A stretch of DNA of 64,000 bases, from the NCBI RefSeq assembly GCF_019400745.1, contig NZ_WJIB01000009.1, positions 186,001-250,000 of the forward strand, in the 5' to 3' direction. Source of the stretch: Cohnella sp. CFH 77786 (GTDB lineage Bacteria > Bacillota > Bacilli > Paenibacillales > Paenibacillaceae). Below are positions 16,564-26,159 of this stretch, piece by piece. Each line of letters starts with the position of its first letter. Positions within the stretch are counted from its first letter, which is position 1. Under the pieces are notes generated by a model. That model had not been told where the DNA came from. It did no database searches and worked only from the letters and a program-made list of their open reading frames with translations. The translations under genes were made by a program, and so were the position numbers.

Positions 16564-18588
16564 ATGAGACTTCAGTTCAGCATACATAAGATGATTATAC
16601 GCCCGGTATTATCTAAATTTCGTCTGGTTAAAAACAGGTTGATCCTGGCTTTTGCCGTTATTTTACTCATTCCGAGCCTGTCTATTGGCTGGGCATCTTA
16701 TCACGTCGCCAAGAACAAAATTGATGAACAAATGAAGAAAACTGCTTCGGCAAACGTTGCGTTGTTGAACCAAATGATTACCCAAGTGATAGAAGCGCAA
16801 ATGAAGGATGTCGATTCTTTGGCGCGACAAATCTCTGCTGCGGATGTCCCTCCAAAGCAGGGAGACGAAAATCCGAAATTGAAAGAAATTCTCGACAGAC
16901 ACAAGCAGCTTCATCTCGAGTTGGAGAATGTTGCTGTTGGGGCGGATACGGGGAGAATTCAAGTTTCGCCATTCGCAAAATTGCCTGCCGATTATGATGC
17001 GAGAAAACGACCGTGGTACATAAAAGCGATGGAGAACAAAGGCAAAGTAGTTGTCACGGATACATTCCTATCTAAAGCTACGAATAATACGGTCGTTTCG
17101 ATAGCGAAAGTTACGAGCGACGGTCATGGCGTTGTATTTGCCACTCTAAGCCTGAAGTCTCTGAGTGAAATCGTAAGTAAAGTTAAAATCGGTAATCAAG
17201 GATATGTAATTTTATATGACTCGGAGAGGAAATATTTGGTTCATCCATCAGCGAAAATTGGCGAAGTTGCAAAAGGCGAAGCGGTTGACAAAAGATTTGC
17301 TTCCAGTTCCGGATCATTGGATTACATCAATCAGTTTGACGGAAAGCCAAAGAAAGATGTGTTTACAACGAACCCGTTAACCGGCTGGAAGCTGTCGGCA
17401 ACATGGTATGCCGAAGAAATAACGAATGAAACTGCTCCTATATTCTGGAGGACTGTGATTGTAATTGTAATTGCTGTAGTTGCTGGAGCCATCATTGTTT
17501 ACTATATCGTTCGAGCCATTACATCACCGTTGCGTGTTTTGAACGAAACGTCCAGAAGAATCAGCGCGGGCGACTTAAGATGTCGTGCAAACATTGAATC
17601 TAAAGACGAATTCGGCGAGCTCGGAGCAAGCTTTAACCAGATGGTGGATTCACTTAAATCGGTTTTGGTTGAGGTCAGCGAATCGTCCAGTCAATTAGCG
17701 GCTTCATCTGAACAGTTATCGGCAAGCGCAGAACAAACCTCCAAAGCTACCGAACATATTGCAAGTACAGCTCAAGAGATGTCGGATGGAGCCGCTCAAC
17801 AGGTTCACACAGTGGAGTTAAGCTCTCAAACGATTCAGGAAGTCTCCACCAAAATTCAGCAAATTGCGGCAAATGCCAGGGCCGTTGCAGAAACCACGAC
17901 AAAGGCAGCGGAAAAATCGTCTATGGGCGGAAAAGCTATTCAAACCGCGACGGGACAAATGAATTCCATCAGCGTTTCTGTCGATGGACTGGCACAGGTG
18001 ATTAACCATCTGGCAAGCACTTCTCTGGAGATCGGACAAATCACGGGAGCTATCACCGAGATCGCAAATCAAACCAATCTGCTTTCGCTGAATGCGGCAA
18101 TCGAAGCGGCGCGTGCGGGAGAACATGGACGTGGATTCGCCGTTGTAGCCAATGAAGTGAAAAACCTTGCGGAGCAGTCCTCCAAATCGGCAGAACAAAT
18201 CGCAGGATTGATCCAAACCATCCGTAGTAGGGTCGAAAATGCCCAAACTTCCATGCAATCCGCAACCAACGAAGTGAGTGTTGGCAGGGAAGTGGTGCAA
18301 GCTGCTGGTCAACTATTTGCTGAGATTGAACACTTTGTCGTCGACGTAAATACGCAAGTTAGGGAAGTATCTGCGGCTTCGCAGCAAATCTCGGAGGGAA
18401 CCGGGAAAATCGTGCAAGCCATCGAAGGAATCTCAGGTGTTGCGCAATCAACGGCAGCCAGGACGCAAAATGTATCTGCTGCCGCCGAAGAGCAGTTGGC
18501 ATCCATGGAAGAGATTTCATCCTCTTCGGCTGCCCTTACCCACATGGCAGGAGAATTGCGAGCCTTAGTAGAGAAATTCAAACTGTAA
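16564..18588 (+). CDS. Methyl-accepting chemotaxis protein, dCache type
   Basis: A protein of 674 residues. TM1 (about 26-46), dCache extracellular domain (about 50-290, with KRPWYIKAM typical of dCache_1), TM2 (about 298-318), HAMP (about 320-372) and a cytoplasmic signalling domain ending at 674 with the conserved tip [19 protein letters not shown]. It would report ligand binding to CheA/CheW. The ribosome binding site is TAGGAGG. Its base composition looks more AT-rich than the preceding GGDEF-EAL gene. No CheR-docking pentapeptide is seen at the C-terminus. Confidence 0.92.
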   Translation: MRLQFSIHKMIIRPVLSKFRLVKNRLILAFAVILLIPSLSIGWASYHVAKNKIDEQMKKTASANVALLNQMITQVIEAQMKDVDSLARQISAADVPPKQGDENPKLKEILDRHKQLHLELENVAVGADTGRIQVSPFAKLPADYDARKRPWYIKAMENKGKVVVTDTFLSKATNNTVVSIAKVTSDGHGVVFATLSLKSLSEIVSKVKIGNQGYVILYDSERKYLVHPSAKIGEVAKGEAVDKRFASSSGSLDYINQFDGKPKKDVFTTNPLTGWKLSATWYAEEITNETAPIFWRTVIVIVIAVVAGAIIVYYIVRAITSPLRVLNETSRRISAGDLRCRANIESKDEFGELGASFNQMVDSLKSVLVEVSESSSQLAASSEQLSASAEQTSKATEHIASTAQEMSDGAAQQVHTVELSSQTIQEVSTKIQQIAANARAVAETTTKAAEKSSMGGKAIQTATGQMNSISVSVDGLAQVINHLASTSLEIGQITGAITEIANQTNLLSLNAAIEAARAGEHGRGFAVVANEVKNLAEQSSKSAEQIAGLIQTIRSRVENAQTSMQSATNEVSVGREVVQAAGQLFAEIEHFVVDVNTQVREVSAASQQISEGTGKIVQAIEGISGVAQSTAARTQNVSAAAEEQLASMEEISSSSAALTHMAGELRALVEKFKL

Positions 18589-18665
18589 AATGGACAAAAA
18601 GAGAACCCGCGATCGCGGCTCCAAGTTCATTTTCAGTCAGAAAATTTGAAAGTGGGGTTCTTCTT

Positions 18666-20699
18666 ATTCCAATTCTAAGATGGTTCAATCGGAGTATCGT
18701 CAGAAAGCTTGTCCTCCTCCTACTGGTTACGATTACGGCGGTGTTATCCGTAGCCGGCTTACTTCAATATTCGAAAACGAAATCGATTTTGTTGAAAAAT
18801 ACGGAAAATATGCTGGCGACGATTAATTCGGCTACCGCACAGCAAATTGGCGTGATGCTACAAAATAACTCTACGCTTGTTCATCGAATGGTTCCTTTAA
18901 TTATGAAGCAATATCATGTCGGCGAAAACGGATATACCTTTTTGCTGGATGAGGATGGTACGATTCTATATCATCCAAACCGTAATCTGGTCATGAGAGG
19001 ATGGAATGATCTGGTTCCCGAACGGGAAGGTCTGAAGAAACTGCTTGACGGCATTGCGCTCATCGAGCTTAACGGACAAAAACAATACATCATCGTTACC
19101 CGTCTTCCATTAACGGGTTGGTATGTCGCATCGGCGCTGCCGGAGTTTGAAGTGTTGGACCAGCTCAGAGCGCTTTCGCGAACATCGCTTCTATCCAACC
19201 TTGGTGCCGGAATCATTCTCTTGTTACTGGTTACATTTCTTTTAAATTATATGTTGAAATACATCCCGATTATTATTAAACAACTCCATCGTATTGCCGA
19301 GGGACAACTGACAGAGTTCCAAATGGTTCCGAGCCATGATGAATTTGGACAAATCTCATTAGCCATTCGAGAGATGGCTCACAAAATACAAGCCAGCATA
19401 AAGCTCATTCACGAATCGGCGTTTTACGATGCTTTGACGGGTCTTCCGAATCGGCGCTTTCTGGATGAAAAGCTAACGCAGGCTTTGCAGGATGCAAAGC
19501 GGCTCAACGGGAACTTCGCCTTGATATTCATCGATTTAGACAATTTTAAATGGATTAACGACACCCGCGGGCACAAGTTCGGCGATGAACTGCTTAGGCA
19601 AATCTGTTCAAGATTAATCGGGATTCATCGAGACGGCGACATGATGTTCCGCTTCGGAGGCGATGAATTCGTCATTCTGTTGCAGCATATTGGCTCCAAG
19701 CAAGAATTAGAACATTATGTTGAGCGGCTTCGCACGGCTTTCTCCTCGCAGGTAAATTTATTTTCACACAGTTACTATATCAATTTTAGCGCTGGAGTGG
19801 TTATGTTCCCTGATGACGGCGCTACCGAAGAAGAGTTGTTGAAAAATTCGGATATGGCGATGTATCACGCTAAGGCTCTCGGCAAGAATCGAATTCAATA
19901 TTTCTCTTCCGATATGATCAGCACGTTGTTAGAGAAGGAGAAACTGACGCAAGAACTGCGTAACGCCGTTCTTAACCAATCGATGACCCTCCAATACCAG
20001 GCAATTGTAGATGCCCAAACCAGCCGTCTCTATGGATTTGAAGCTCTGTTGCGATGGTCGCATCCCGAGCTCGGACCGATCTCTCCGGATCAATTTATTC
20101 CGCTTGCAGAAGAAGTCGGCCTGATCGTACCGCTAGGGGAGTGGGTGCTGAGAGAGGCATGCAGGGCATGCCGTCTGTTGCAGGACGAGTATCAACCGAT
20201 GTCCGTCTCCGTCAACGTATCGGTGCTGCAACTCCGTTCCCCGTCTTTAATTGATGCAGTCAAGCACGCTTTGCATGAGAGCGGAATCGATCCTAAACAC
20301 CTCGTGCTTGAGATTACGGAAGGCATCGTCATCGAGAATTTCGAACAAAGCGTCGAGGCGCTTCGGCAGTTGCGTGCTATTGGTGTCCGCCTCGCGTTGG
20401 ACGATTTCGGCACGGGCTATTCGTCCTTGGGTTATTTGAAGAAATTGCCAATCGATATTTTGAAACTCGATAAAGTTTTCATTTGGGATTTGGATATCCA
20501 ATCGTCCAACAGCAAACAGATCGTAGGTCCGATCATTGACTTGGCGCATAATCTCGGCTTGAACATCGTGGCGGAAGGGGTAGAAACCAAGGATCAGGCT
20601 GAGATGCTGCGGGCTTGGGGTTGCGATCTGAATCAAGGGTATTGGTACAGCAAACCGGTTTCATTCGAGGAGATCAAGAACTTGCTACAGCGGTTCTAG
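18666..20699 (+). CDS. Membrane Cache-HAMP-GGDEF-EAL protein with apparent ATT start
   Basis: About 677 residues: TM1 (about 14-34), a short single-Cache-like sensor ('GENGYTFLLDEDGTILYHP'), TM2 (about 180-200), HAMP, GGDEF with intact GGDEF (FGGDEFVILL) and EAL with EALLRW, NVSVLQL, EITEG, DDFGTGYSS and AEGVETKDQ, so both domains look catalytic. The first usual start codon, GTG 18741, lies inside TM1. Upstream the frame is open and encodes a normal positively charged leader (RWFNRSIVRK) before TM1; the only start placed correctly after a GGGG purine run is ATT 18666 (or ATT 18672). I take ATT 18666 with caution. Confidence 0.85.
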   Translation: MPILRWFNRSIVRKLVLLLLVTITAVLSVAGLLQYSKTKSILLKNTENMLATINSATAQQIGVMLQNNSTLVHRMVPLIMKQYHVGENGYTFLLDEDGTILYHPNRNLVMRGWNDLVPEREGLKKLLDGIALIELNGQKQYIIVTRLPLTGWYVASALPEFEVLDQLRALSRTSLLSNLGAGIILLLLVTFLLNYMLKYIPIIIKQLHRIAEGQLTEFQMVPSHDEFGQISLAIREMAHKIQASIKLIHESAFYDALTGLPNRRFLDEKLTQALQDAKRLNGNFALIFIDLDNFKWINDTRGHKFGDELLRQICSRLIGIHRDGDMMFRFGGDEFVILLQHIGSKQELEHYVERLRTAFSSQVNLFSHSYYINFSAGVVMFPDDGATEEELLKNSDMAMYHAKALGKNRIQYFSSDMISTLLEKEKLTQELRNAVLNQSMTLQYQAIVDAQTSRLYGFEALLRWSHPELGPISPDQFIPLAEEVGLIVPLGEWVLREACRACRLLQDEYQPMSVSVNVSVLQLRSPSLIDAVKHALHESGIDPKHLVLEITEGIVIENFEQSVEALRQLRAIGVRLALDDFGTGYSSLGYLKKLPIDILKLDKVFIWDLDIQSSNSKQIVGPIIDLAHNLGLNIVAEGVETKDQAEMLRAWGCDLNQGYWYSKPVSFEEIKNLLQRF

Positions 20700-20781
20700 G
20701 CGCTCTCCAAGGAATCGGTTCAGGATTACTTTGGAAATTTGAGGGATCAGTGTAAGGAATTAAATAATCAGAGGTGCCCGA

Positions 20782-21390
20782 ATGAAGGATGAGCAGATAT
20801 TAACATCCTATTATCTGGGGGATAAAGGAGCATTTAATGATCTTGTTCGTTTGTTTGCCCCCATTATTAGGAAATATTGCAGCGGATTCTATATACAAGG
20901 CGTTTTACAACCAGATTTATATCAAGAAGGTTGTATCGGACTCTATGTTGCACTTCAGAAGTATGAGTCTTCCAAAGGCGATTTCAAACCGTTTGCCCAA
21001 ATTCATATCAAGAACCGAATCATTAATGCGGTAAAAGCCGCCACTCGCAAAAAGCATCTTATGCTAAGTGAGTCGAGTTCACTTGATAAAGAAGTGGAGG
21101 CACGCCAGCTGTTTGAGATGATACCATCCGAATGTCCTACTCCGGAAGAAGTGTTGATTCTTCGTGAGAATGAGGATGAACGCAAACGGTACATTCTCAA
21201 GATAATGGAATCGTTCACGCCCATGGAAAGAAAAGTTTTCCGCCATTTCTTACATGGAGTTTCGTACAAAGAGGTGGCGCGTCAAGCCGGAATCCCTCTC
21301 AAATCGGTAGACAATGCATACCGGAGGATTAAGAAAAAAATAACAAAATTCAAACAGAGTTACGAAAATATCGTTCAGCATTCCGGGTAG
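20782..21390 (+). CDS. Sigma-70 family factor, SigH (Spo0H)-like
   Basis: A protein of 202 residues with region 2 ('DLYQEGCIGLYVALQKYESS', 'IKNRIINAVKAATRKKH') and region 4 ('FTPMERKVFRHFLHGVSYKE', 'KSVDNAYRRIKKKI'). Region 2 is close in pattern to Spo0H, which has 'TRQIITAIKTATRQKH' at the same place. Its position inside a c-di-GMP/chemosensory gene set, rather than in the usual rpmG/secE neighbourhood of sigH, marks it as an additional paralog likely devoted to this island (inference). No anti-sigma gene is adjacent. The start has GAGGTG 6 bases upstream. Confidence 0.85.
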   Translation: MKDEQILTSYYLGDKGAFNDLVRLFAPIIRKYCSGFYIQGVLQPDLYQEGCIGLYVALQKYESSKGDFKPFAQIHIKNRIINAVKAATRKKHLMLSESSSLDKEVEARQLFEMIPSECPTPEEVLILRENEDERKRYILKIMESFTPMERKVFRHFLHGVSYKEVARQAGIPLKSVDNAYRRIKKKITKFKQSYENIVQHSG

Positions 21391-21475
21391 CAGATCGTCG
21401 GAAATGGGTTAAGGTTGCGGATCCCAATTCACTACGTTGAAGGAATGCTGAATCGGCGGGATGGGAGGTTTAACT

Positions 21476-23152
21476 GTGACGCTTATCCAAATGCAATGTA
21501 GAGGATGCCATGGCAAGCTGGTATGGCACCCTGATTTCGGATCTATTGAGACATGTGTATATTGCTTCCGCCTGTGGGGTGAGGAAGCGAATTTGTCCCG
21601 GGAGGACAATCGGGTCGAATGCTACACCCCTGAGACGTTTGCCATGGCTCTTGATATCCTTGAAGTCACACATCGTACCACGATTGAATCAGCTATTACC
21701 CTTGCCTTGAAAGCAATAGAGATTGCCTCGATGCTGGGTGTCGAGGAATTGGAAATGCGCGCCCAGTTAATCCATGCCGAAGTGATGCTCCGGAAAGGAC
21801 TATTGGCGGAAGGTGGACGCATTCTCCAGAAAATCAATGGCTGGGCGCTCTCTCATCATCCTTACATTCTGGCTCGCAGTCATCGGCATCTCTCGACATT
21901 CTTCGAGCTGCTTGGGGATATGCCCAGGACGCTGGAGCATGCACTGATCTCTATCGATCATTTGCCCGAAGATGTCTTGCCTCGGACCCGAGCAAATCAC
22001 CTTATGCAGCTTGCGTTTGCGCTTGCTAACAACGGGGAAATCGAAAAGGCAAAAAAATGCGATCAAGAGATTCTCGACATCGCCGCCGGAATCAATGATA
22101 TCAAGCTTGCTCTCAAAGTATTAAACAACATGGCATACACGCAGTACTCACTCGGCGATGCTGAAGGAGCAACCGAGTTCGTCGAACGATTTCGGTCGTT
22201 AGCGAAAAAATACGACGTGCGGCTTGATCCCTATTTTCTGGATACGATTGCCCGGGTTGAACTTCTTCGTGGGGATTATGAGGGGGCGGAGCGGACGCTT
22301 CAGGTCGTGATTGACCGTCGGTTGGATGATCTTCTAAGCGAAGTAACGTTCCTGCCCGTTTGCTTCATCACCGCTGCACAAGCGCAACGGCTTCAGGGAG
22401 CGTACGATCGTTCGCAAGCAACGCTTGATGCAGCACTTCGGCTTTGCGGGGAGTACGGCCTTACAGGTATACAGGTGGAGATCATGCAGGAGAAAGCCGA
22501 GCTCTATGCCGCATCCGGATGGTATCGTGAAGCTTATGAGGAATTCCGCAGCTTCCATACCGAGTCGGAAAAGCTTCGCTCTAAAGAGCGCGAAGCAAGG
22601 GCGAAAGTCCTTCAAGCTGTCTTTGAGACGAAGGAGGCCAAACGCGCTGCTGAGTACTACCGGAATATGGCTTTGCGCGACCCATTAACCAATCTGTATA
22701 ACCGGCGTTACATGGATGAGCGGGTCGACGAATTGATTCGGCTCTCTACCGCATCCGGCGAGCCTTTCTCGCTCATCTTGCTGGATCTGGATCATTTCAA
22801 GCGAATCAACGATACGCTATCCCACGAGATCGGCGATACCGTGCTGATCCATGTTGCCAAAATTCTTGAAGCCGCCGCCAAAGAGCCTAAAGCCGCCGTC
22901 CGCTTAGGCGGGGAGGAATTCCTTGTCGTGCTTCCCGATTATGATTCCAAACAGGCACTGCAGTTTGCCGAAGTGCTGTGCCATGAGATCCGTTCGGCTG
23001 ATTGGCGTCCCATTACGGGTAAACTGCCGGTAACCGCCAGTATAGGAGTCAGTACCTTCTCCGAAGGATTAAGCCGTTCCCGCCTGTTGACTCTGGCCGA
23101 CAATAACCTCTATCAGGCCAAACGTGCAGGAAGAAACCGGGTTGCCGGCTAA
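21476..23152 (+). CDS. Cytosolic zinc-ribbon/TPR diguanylate cyclase
   Basis: A protein of 558 residues without membrane segments. N-terminal CxxC pairs (Cys8/11 and Cys27/30) look like a small zinc ribbon. Residues about 45-370 are helical TPR-like repeats ('LLAEGGRILQKI', 'LGDAEGATEFVERF', 'GAYDRSQATLDAALRL'), a short coiled coil follows, and a C-terminal GGDEF domain (about 395-555) carries an active-type GGEEF motif. The start is set at GTG 21476: it follows GGGAGG and aligns exactly with the ATG of the paralog at 44911, which shares the whole zinc/TPR module but ends in a hybrid kinase. An earlier ATG at 21461 is upstream of the ribosome binding site. Confidence 0.9.
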   Translation: MTLIQMQCRGCHGKLVWHPDFGSIETCVYCFRLWGEEANLSREDNRVECYTPETFAMALDILEVTHRTTIESAITLALKAIEIASMLGVEELEMRAQLIHAEVMLRKGLLAEGGRILQKINGWALSHHPYILARSHRHLSTFFELLGDMPRTLEHALISIDHLPEDVLPRTRANHLMQLAFALANNGEIEKAKKCDQEILDIAAGINDIKLALKVLNNMAYTQYSLGDAEGATEFVERFRSLAKKYDVRLDPYFLDTIARVELLRGDYEGAERTLQVVIDRRLDDLLSEVTFLPVCFITAAQAQRLQGAYDRSQATLDAALRLCGEYGLTGIQVEIMQEKAELYAASGWYREAYEEFRSFHTESEKLRSKEREARAKVLQAVFETKEAKRAAEYYRNMALRDPLTNLYNRRYMDERVDELIRLSTASGEPFSLILLDLDHFKRINDTLSHEIGDTVLIHVAKILEAAAKEPKAAVRLGGEEFLVVLPDYDSKQALQFAEVLCHEIRSADWRPITGKLPVTASIGVSTFSEGLSRSRLLTLADNNLYQAKRAGRNRVAG

Positions 23153-23525
23153 ACGAATCGCTTATCAAGGAGCGTCGCTCTGGGTTCTGGATGAATTTGT
23201 AACAGAAATATGAGGCAGCTGTTAAATCACTTCATGGCGGAGATAAGTCAAGATTCCGGGTTCCGATTCGCCGCAGCACGGCTACGATCCTGGCCTTTAA
23301 CTCCTGCAAAAATGAAAGTTATGTGAGGTTTATTAATGGAAAAGTAACGGAAAAAGTAGAATCAGACACATATCTCTCGTCTATGATTCATATAGGGCTT
23401 TTGCTGTATATGAATTAAGGATAAGGATCAAAAATTATGGATCGGCGTAATCGGTTGTCCACGTGAACAGATTCTTCATGTTGAACCGCCGCTTCTATTT
23501 TTGTAGAACTTGGAGGGTCCAGGGA
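23153..23525. other. Intergenic region before the chemotaxis core
   Basis: No gene, terminator hairpin or riboswitch was recognised in these ~370 bases. The right half (23330-23460) is AT-rich and probably carries the promoter of the cheW-cheA group. Confidence 0.4.
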
Positions 23526-23954
23526 ATGCAGGCAGTCGATCAAATCCAATATGTTGAATTTGGTATCGCGGATGAGAACTATGCCATTCTCATCTCGGAC
23601 ATCCATGAGATTATAAGGATGCAGGACATTACAGAAATCCCCAACAGCCACCGCTATGTACAGGGTGTCATCAACTTGCGGGGGAAGATCGTTCCCGTTA
23701 TCAGTCTTAGAAGTCTATTCTCGCTCGACCCGGACAGCGTGACAAAATCCACCCGCATTATCGTCGTCAATCACAGGGAGGAGTCCGTCGGCATCATCGT
23801 GGACAAGGTTCGCAAGGTAACTGCCTTCAGCGATATCCAGCCGCCTCCAGAGCGTGTCGGGGGAATCAACGGCGCTTATTTCGTTGGAATCGGCATCACA
23901 TCAGCCGGACTGACAGGTATCTTGAAGCTGGATGAAGTGTTGATTCGGGAGTAG
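23526..23954 (+). CDS. cheW: CheW adaptor protein
   Basis: A protein of 142 residues, the normal CheW length, consisting of the two-lobed SH3-like fold with 'YAILISDIHEIIRMQDI', 'VQGVINLRGKIVPVISLRSL' and 'VDKVRKV'. It links receptors to CheA in the sensory array. The start is ATG 23526, 9 bases after GGAGGG; an upstream ATG would add 21 residues unlike the family. It lies 14 bases before cheA. Confidence 0.92.
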   Translation: MQAVDQIQYVEFGIADENYAILISDIHEIIRMQDITEIPNSHRYVQGVINLRGKIVPVISLRSLFSLDPDSVTKSTRIIVVNHREESVGIIVDKVRKVTAFSDIQPPPERVGGINGAYFVGIGITSAGLTGILKLDEVLIRE

Positions 23955-23968
23955 GAGAGCGATGTCGG

Positions 23969-26020
23969 ATGACCGATATGAGGCAATACCAATCCCATTT
24001 CCTGGATGATCTTGGTGAACAACTCCAGCTAATGGAAGGCGAGATTCTTCGTCTCGAGCAGGAAGGGGGAACTGCGGAAGGTGTACAAAGCCTGTTTAGG
24101 GCCGCACATACCTTGAAAGGCTCTTCCGCAACCATGGGTTACGAGAAGATGACGAAGATCACCCACGCAATGGAGACCATTCTCGACAACGTCCGAAGCG
24201 AAGTGTATCCCATTACGACTGAAATGATAACTTTGCTATTTCAATGCGTGGACCGTTTGAAGGTGCTTGAAGCCGAAATCGCGTTGGACAGCAGGGAATT
24301 GTCCGACATTGACGATTTGGTCGGCGACATGATGCTATTGGATGCTCGCCGGGCACAGGAAATGCTGGTTCATGCAGAGAAGGGGGAGGGCGATAAAACC
24401 GTGATCTCCGAGTCGTTCCCGCTAAGGGAGGACGAATGGGAGATGGCGCGGAGACAGGTCGAAGGGGGGCTGTCCCTGTACAGGCTGTATATCAGGCTCT
24501 CCTCCGAATGTCTGATGAAGAGCGTTCGACTGGATGTCATCGAGAAGCAGCTTCGGGACACGGCGCCCGTCATCTGGTCGGAACTTCTTTCGCGTTGGAG
24601 AGACATTCCGCCTCCCGACGGACAATTCGTCCGTTGGCTGATTGCTGCAGCAGACCGGAAGGAAGAACTGGAGAGAGAAATCCGTACTTGGTTCGATGTC
24701 GATTCGGTCGAAGCGGTGCCCTGCAGCCTGGACGAGCTCCATTCGCAATCACAACCCCCGGTCATTGTGCGGACGGACATAGGCGGTCGTCCGGAATCTT
24801 CTTTCCGGCTGCCCCCGTCGGAAAGGGTTAAGGCGCAGAGTATTCGGGTGAATGTAGATCGACTGGAGACACTCATGAATTTGGTCGGGGAGCTGGTTAT
24901 CGATCAGACTCGAATCCGCCAGGTTGAAGCCAATCTTCAGCAGAAATACGGTTCAGACGAAACCGTTAAGGAAATGAGCCCCGTCTTCGATCATTTGACC
25001 CGCGTTATCGGCGAGCTTCAGGACAGTGTCATGAAGGTCAGGATGCTTCCGATCGAGCAGTTGTTCAGCAGATTTCCACGGGTTGTCCGAGATTTGGCCA
25101 ATGGGCTCGGCAAGAAAGTGGAGCTGATGCTGGAGGGAAACGAGACAGAGCTGGACCGGAACCTTATCGAAGAGGTGGGAGACCCGCTTATCCACCTGAT
25201 CCGGAATGCGCTGGACCACGGGATTGAGACTCCGGAGGCTCGCAGGCAGGCCGGCAAGCCCGAACAAGGAATCCTGCGGATCAGCGCCGCTCATGAGGAC
25301 AATCAGGTCGTTCTTACGGTGAAGGACGATGGAGCCGGAATCGACGCGGACAAGCTTCTCGCCAAAGCGATAGACAAGAATCTCTTCTCCGCAGAAGAAG
25401 CTTCGCAAAAAAAAGAGAACGAAGCCATTCAGTTAATATTCCATCCTGGATTGTCGACGGCATCCGAGATTAGCGATATTTCCGGCAGGGGCGTCGGCAT
25501 GGACATCGTTCGTGCAGGTATCGAACGGATCAACGGCATGATTGAAGTCGAGACGTTCAAGGGCAGGGGAACTTGCTTCAGAATCCGGCTTCCGCTGACG
25601 CTCGCCATCATCACGGGGCTCATGGTGGATATCGGAGGAAGGATCTATATCCTGCCGATGAGCAATGTCGTCGAAATTATCCAGATGGAACCGAAGGCGC
25701 TCCAATCGGTGAAGGGGGTACCTGTTGTCTCCTTGCGCGAGCGGATCATCCCTGTCGTCTGGCTGCACGATTCATTAGGGTATCCGCGGACCGGCATCAA
25801 ACGCAAACAGATTCCCATCGTCGTTATAGGCCGTGCGGAGAAGCGGCTGGCCCTCGCGGTAGACGGTCTTATCGGTTATCAGGAGGTTGTGATCAAGTCG
25901 CTTGGAGCTTATGTCGGAAATATCGAAGGAATATCGGGAGCGACCATTCTGGGGGACGGACGGGTAGCTCTTATTCTGGAAATCGGCGGTATCATGAAGA
26001 TGGCCGGCGGATTGACGTGA
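23969..26020 (+). CDS. cheA: CheA histidine kinase
   Basis: A protein of 683 residues. HPt domain with phospho-acceptor His47 (AAHTLKGSSATMGY), a poorly conserved middle (about 110-280) where a P2 domain would be, the P3 dimerisation helices (about 285-360), a HATPase domain (about 360-545, with 'LIRNALDHGIE', 'DDGAGID', 'GRGVGMDIV') and a C-terminal CheW-like domain. It autophosphorylates in response to receptor state and passes phosphate to CheY. It sits directly after cheW; cheX and cheY follow. It appears complete and active. Confidence 0.93.
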   Translation: MTDMRQYQSHFLDDLGEQLQLMEGEILRLEQEGGTAEGVQSLFRAAHTLKGSSATMGYEKMTKITHAMETILDNVRSEVYPITTEMITLLFQCVDRLKVLEAEIALDSRELSDIDDLVGDMMLLDARRAQEMLVHAEKGEGDKTVISESFPLREDEWEMARRQVEGGLSLYRLYIRLSSECLMKSVRLDVIEKQLRDTAPVIWSELLSRWRDIPPPDGQFVRWLIAAADRKEELEREIRTWFDVDSVEAVPCSLDELHSQSQPPVIVRTDIGGRPESSFRLPPSERVKAQSIRVNVDRLETLMNLVGELVIDQTRIRQVEANLQQKYGSDETVKEMSPVFDHLTRVIGELQDSVMKVRMLPIEQLFSRFPRVVRDLANGLGKKVELMLEGNETELDRNLIEEVGDPLIHLIRNALDHGIETPEARRQAGKPEQGILRISAAHEDNQVVLTVKDDGAGIDADKLLAKAIDKNLFSAEEASQKKENEAIQLIFHPGLSTASEISDISGRGVGMDIVRAGIERINGMIEVETFKGRGTCFRIRLPLTLAIITGLMVDIGGRIYILPMSNVVEIIQMEPKALQSVKGVPVVSLRERIIPVVWLHDSLGYPRTGIKRKQIPIVVIGRAEKRLALAVDGLIGYQEVVIKSLGAYVGNIEGISGATILGDGRVALILEIGGIMKMAGGLT

Positions 26021-26159
26021 GCAAGCGGAAAAACACAACGGCATTTAAAGTATCTAGAATCCTGAGGGCGTCTGCGAGTGTCGTATAACGGATTTCGCGA
26101 AGCTCTTCTTTCTCGGTTTGAATGTCGTATTATGCTAAACACAGAGGAGTGGCGACCGA

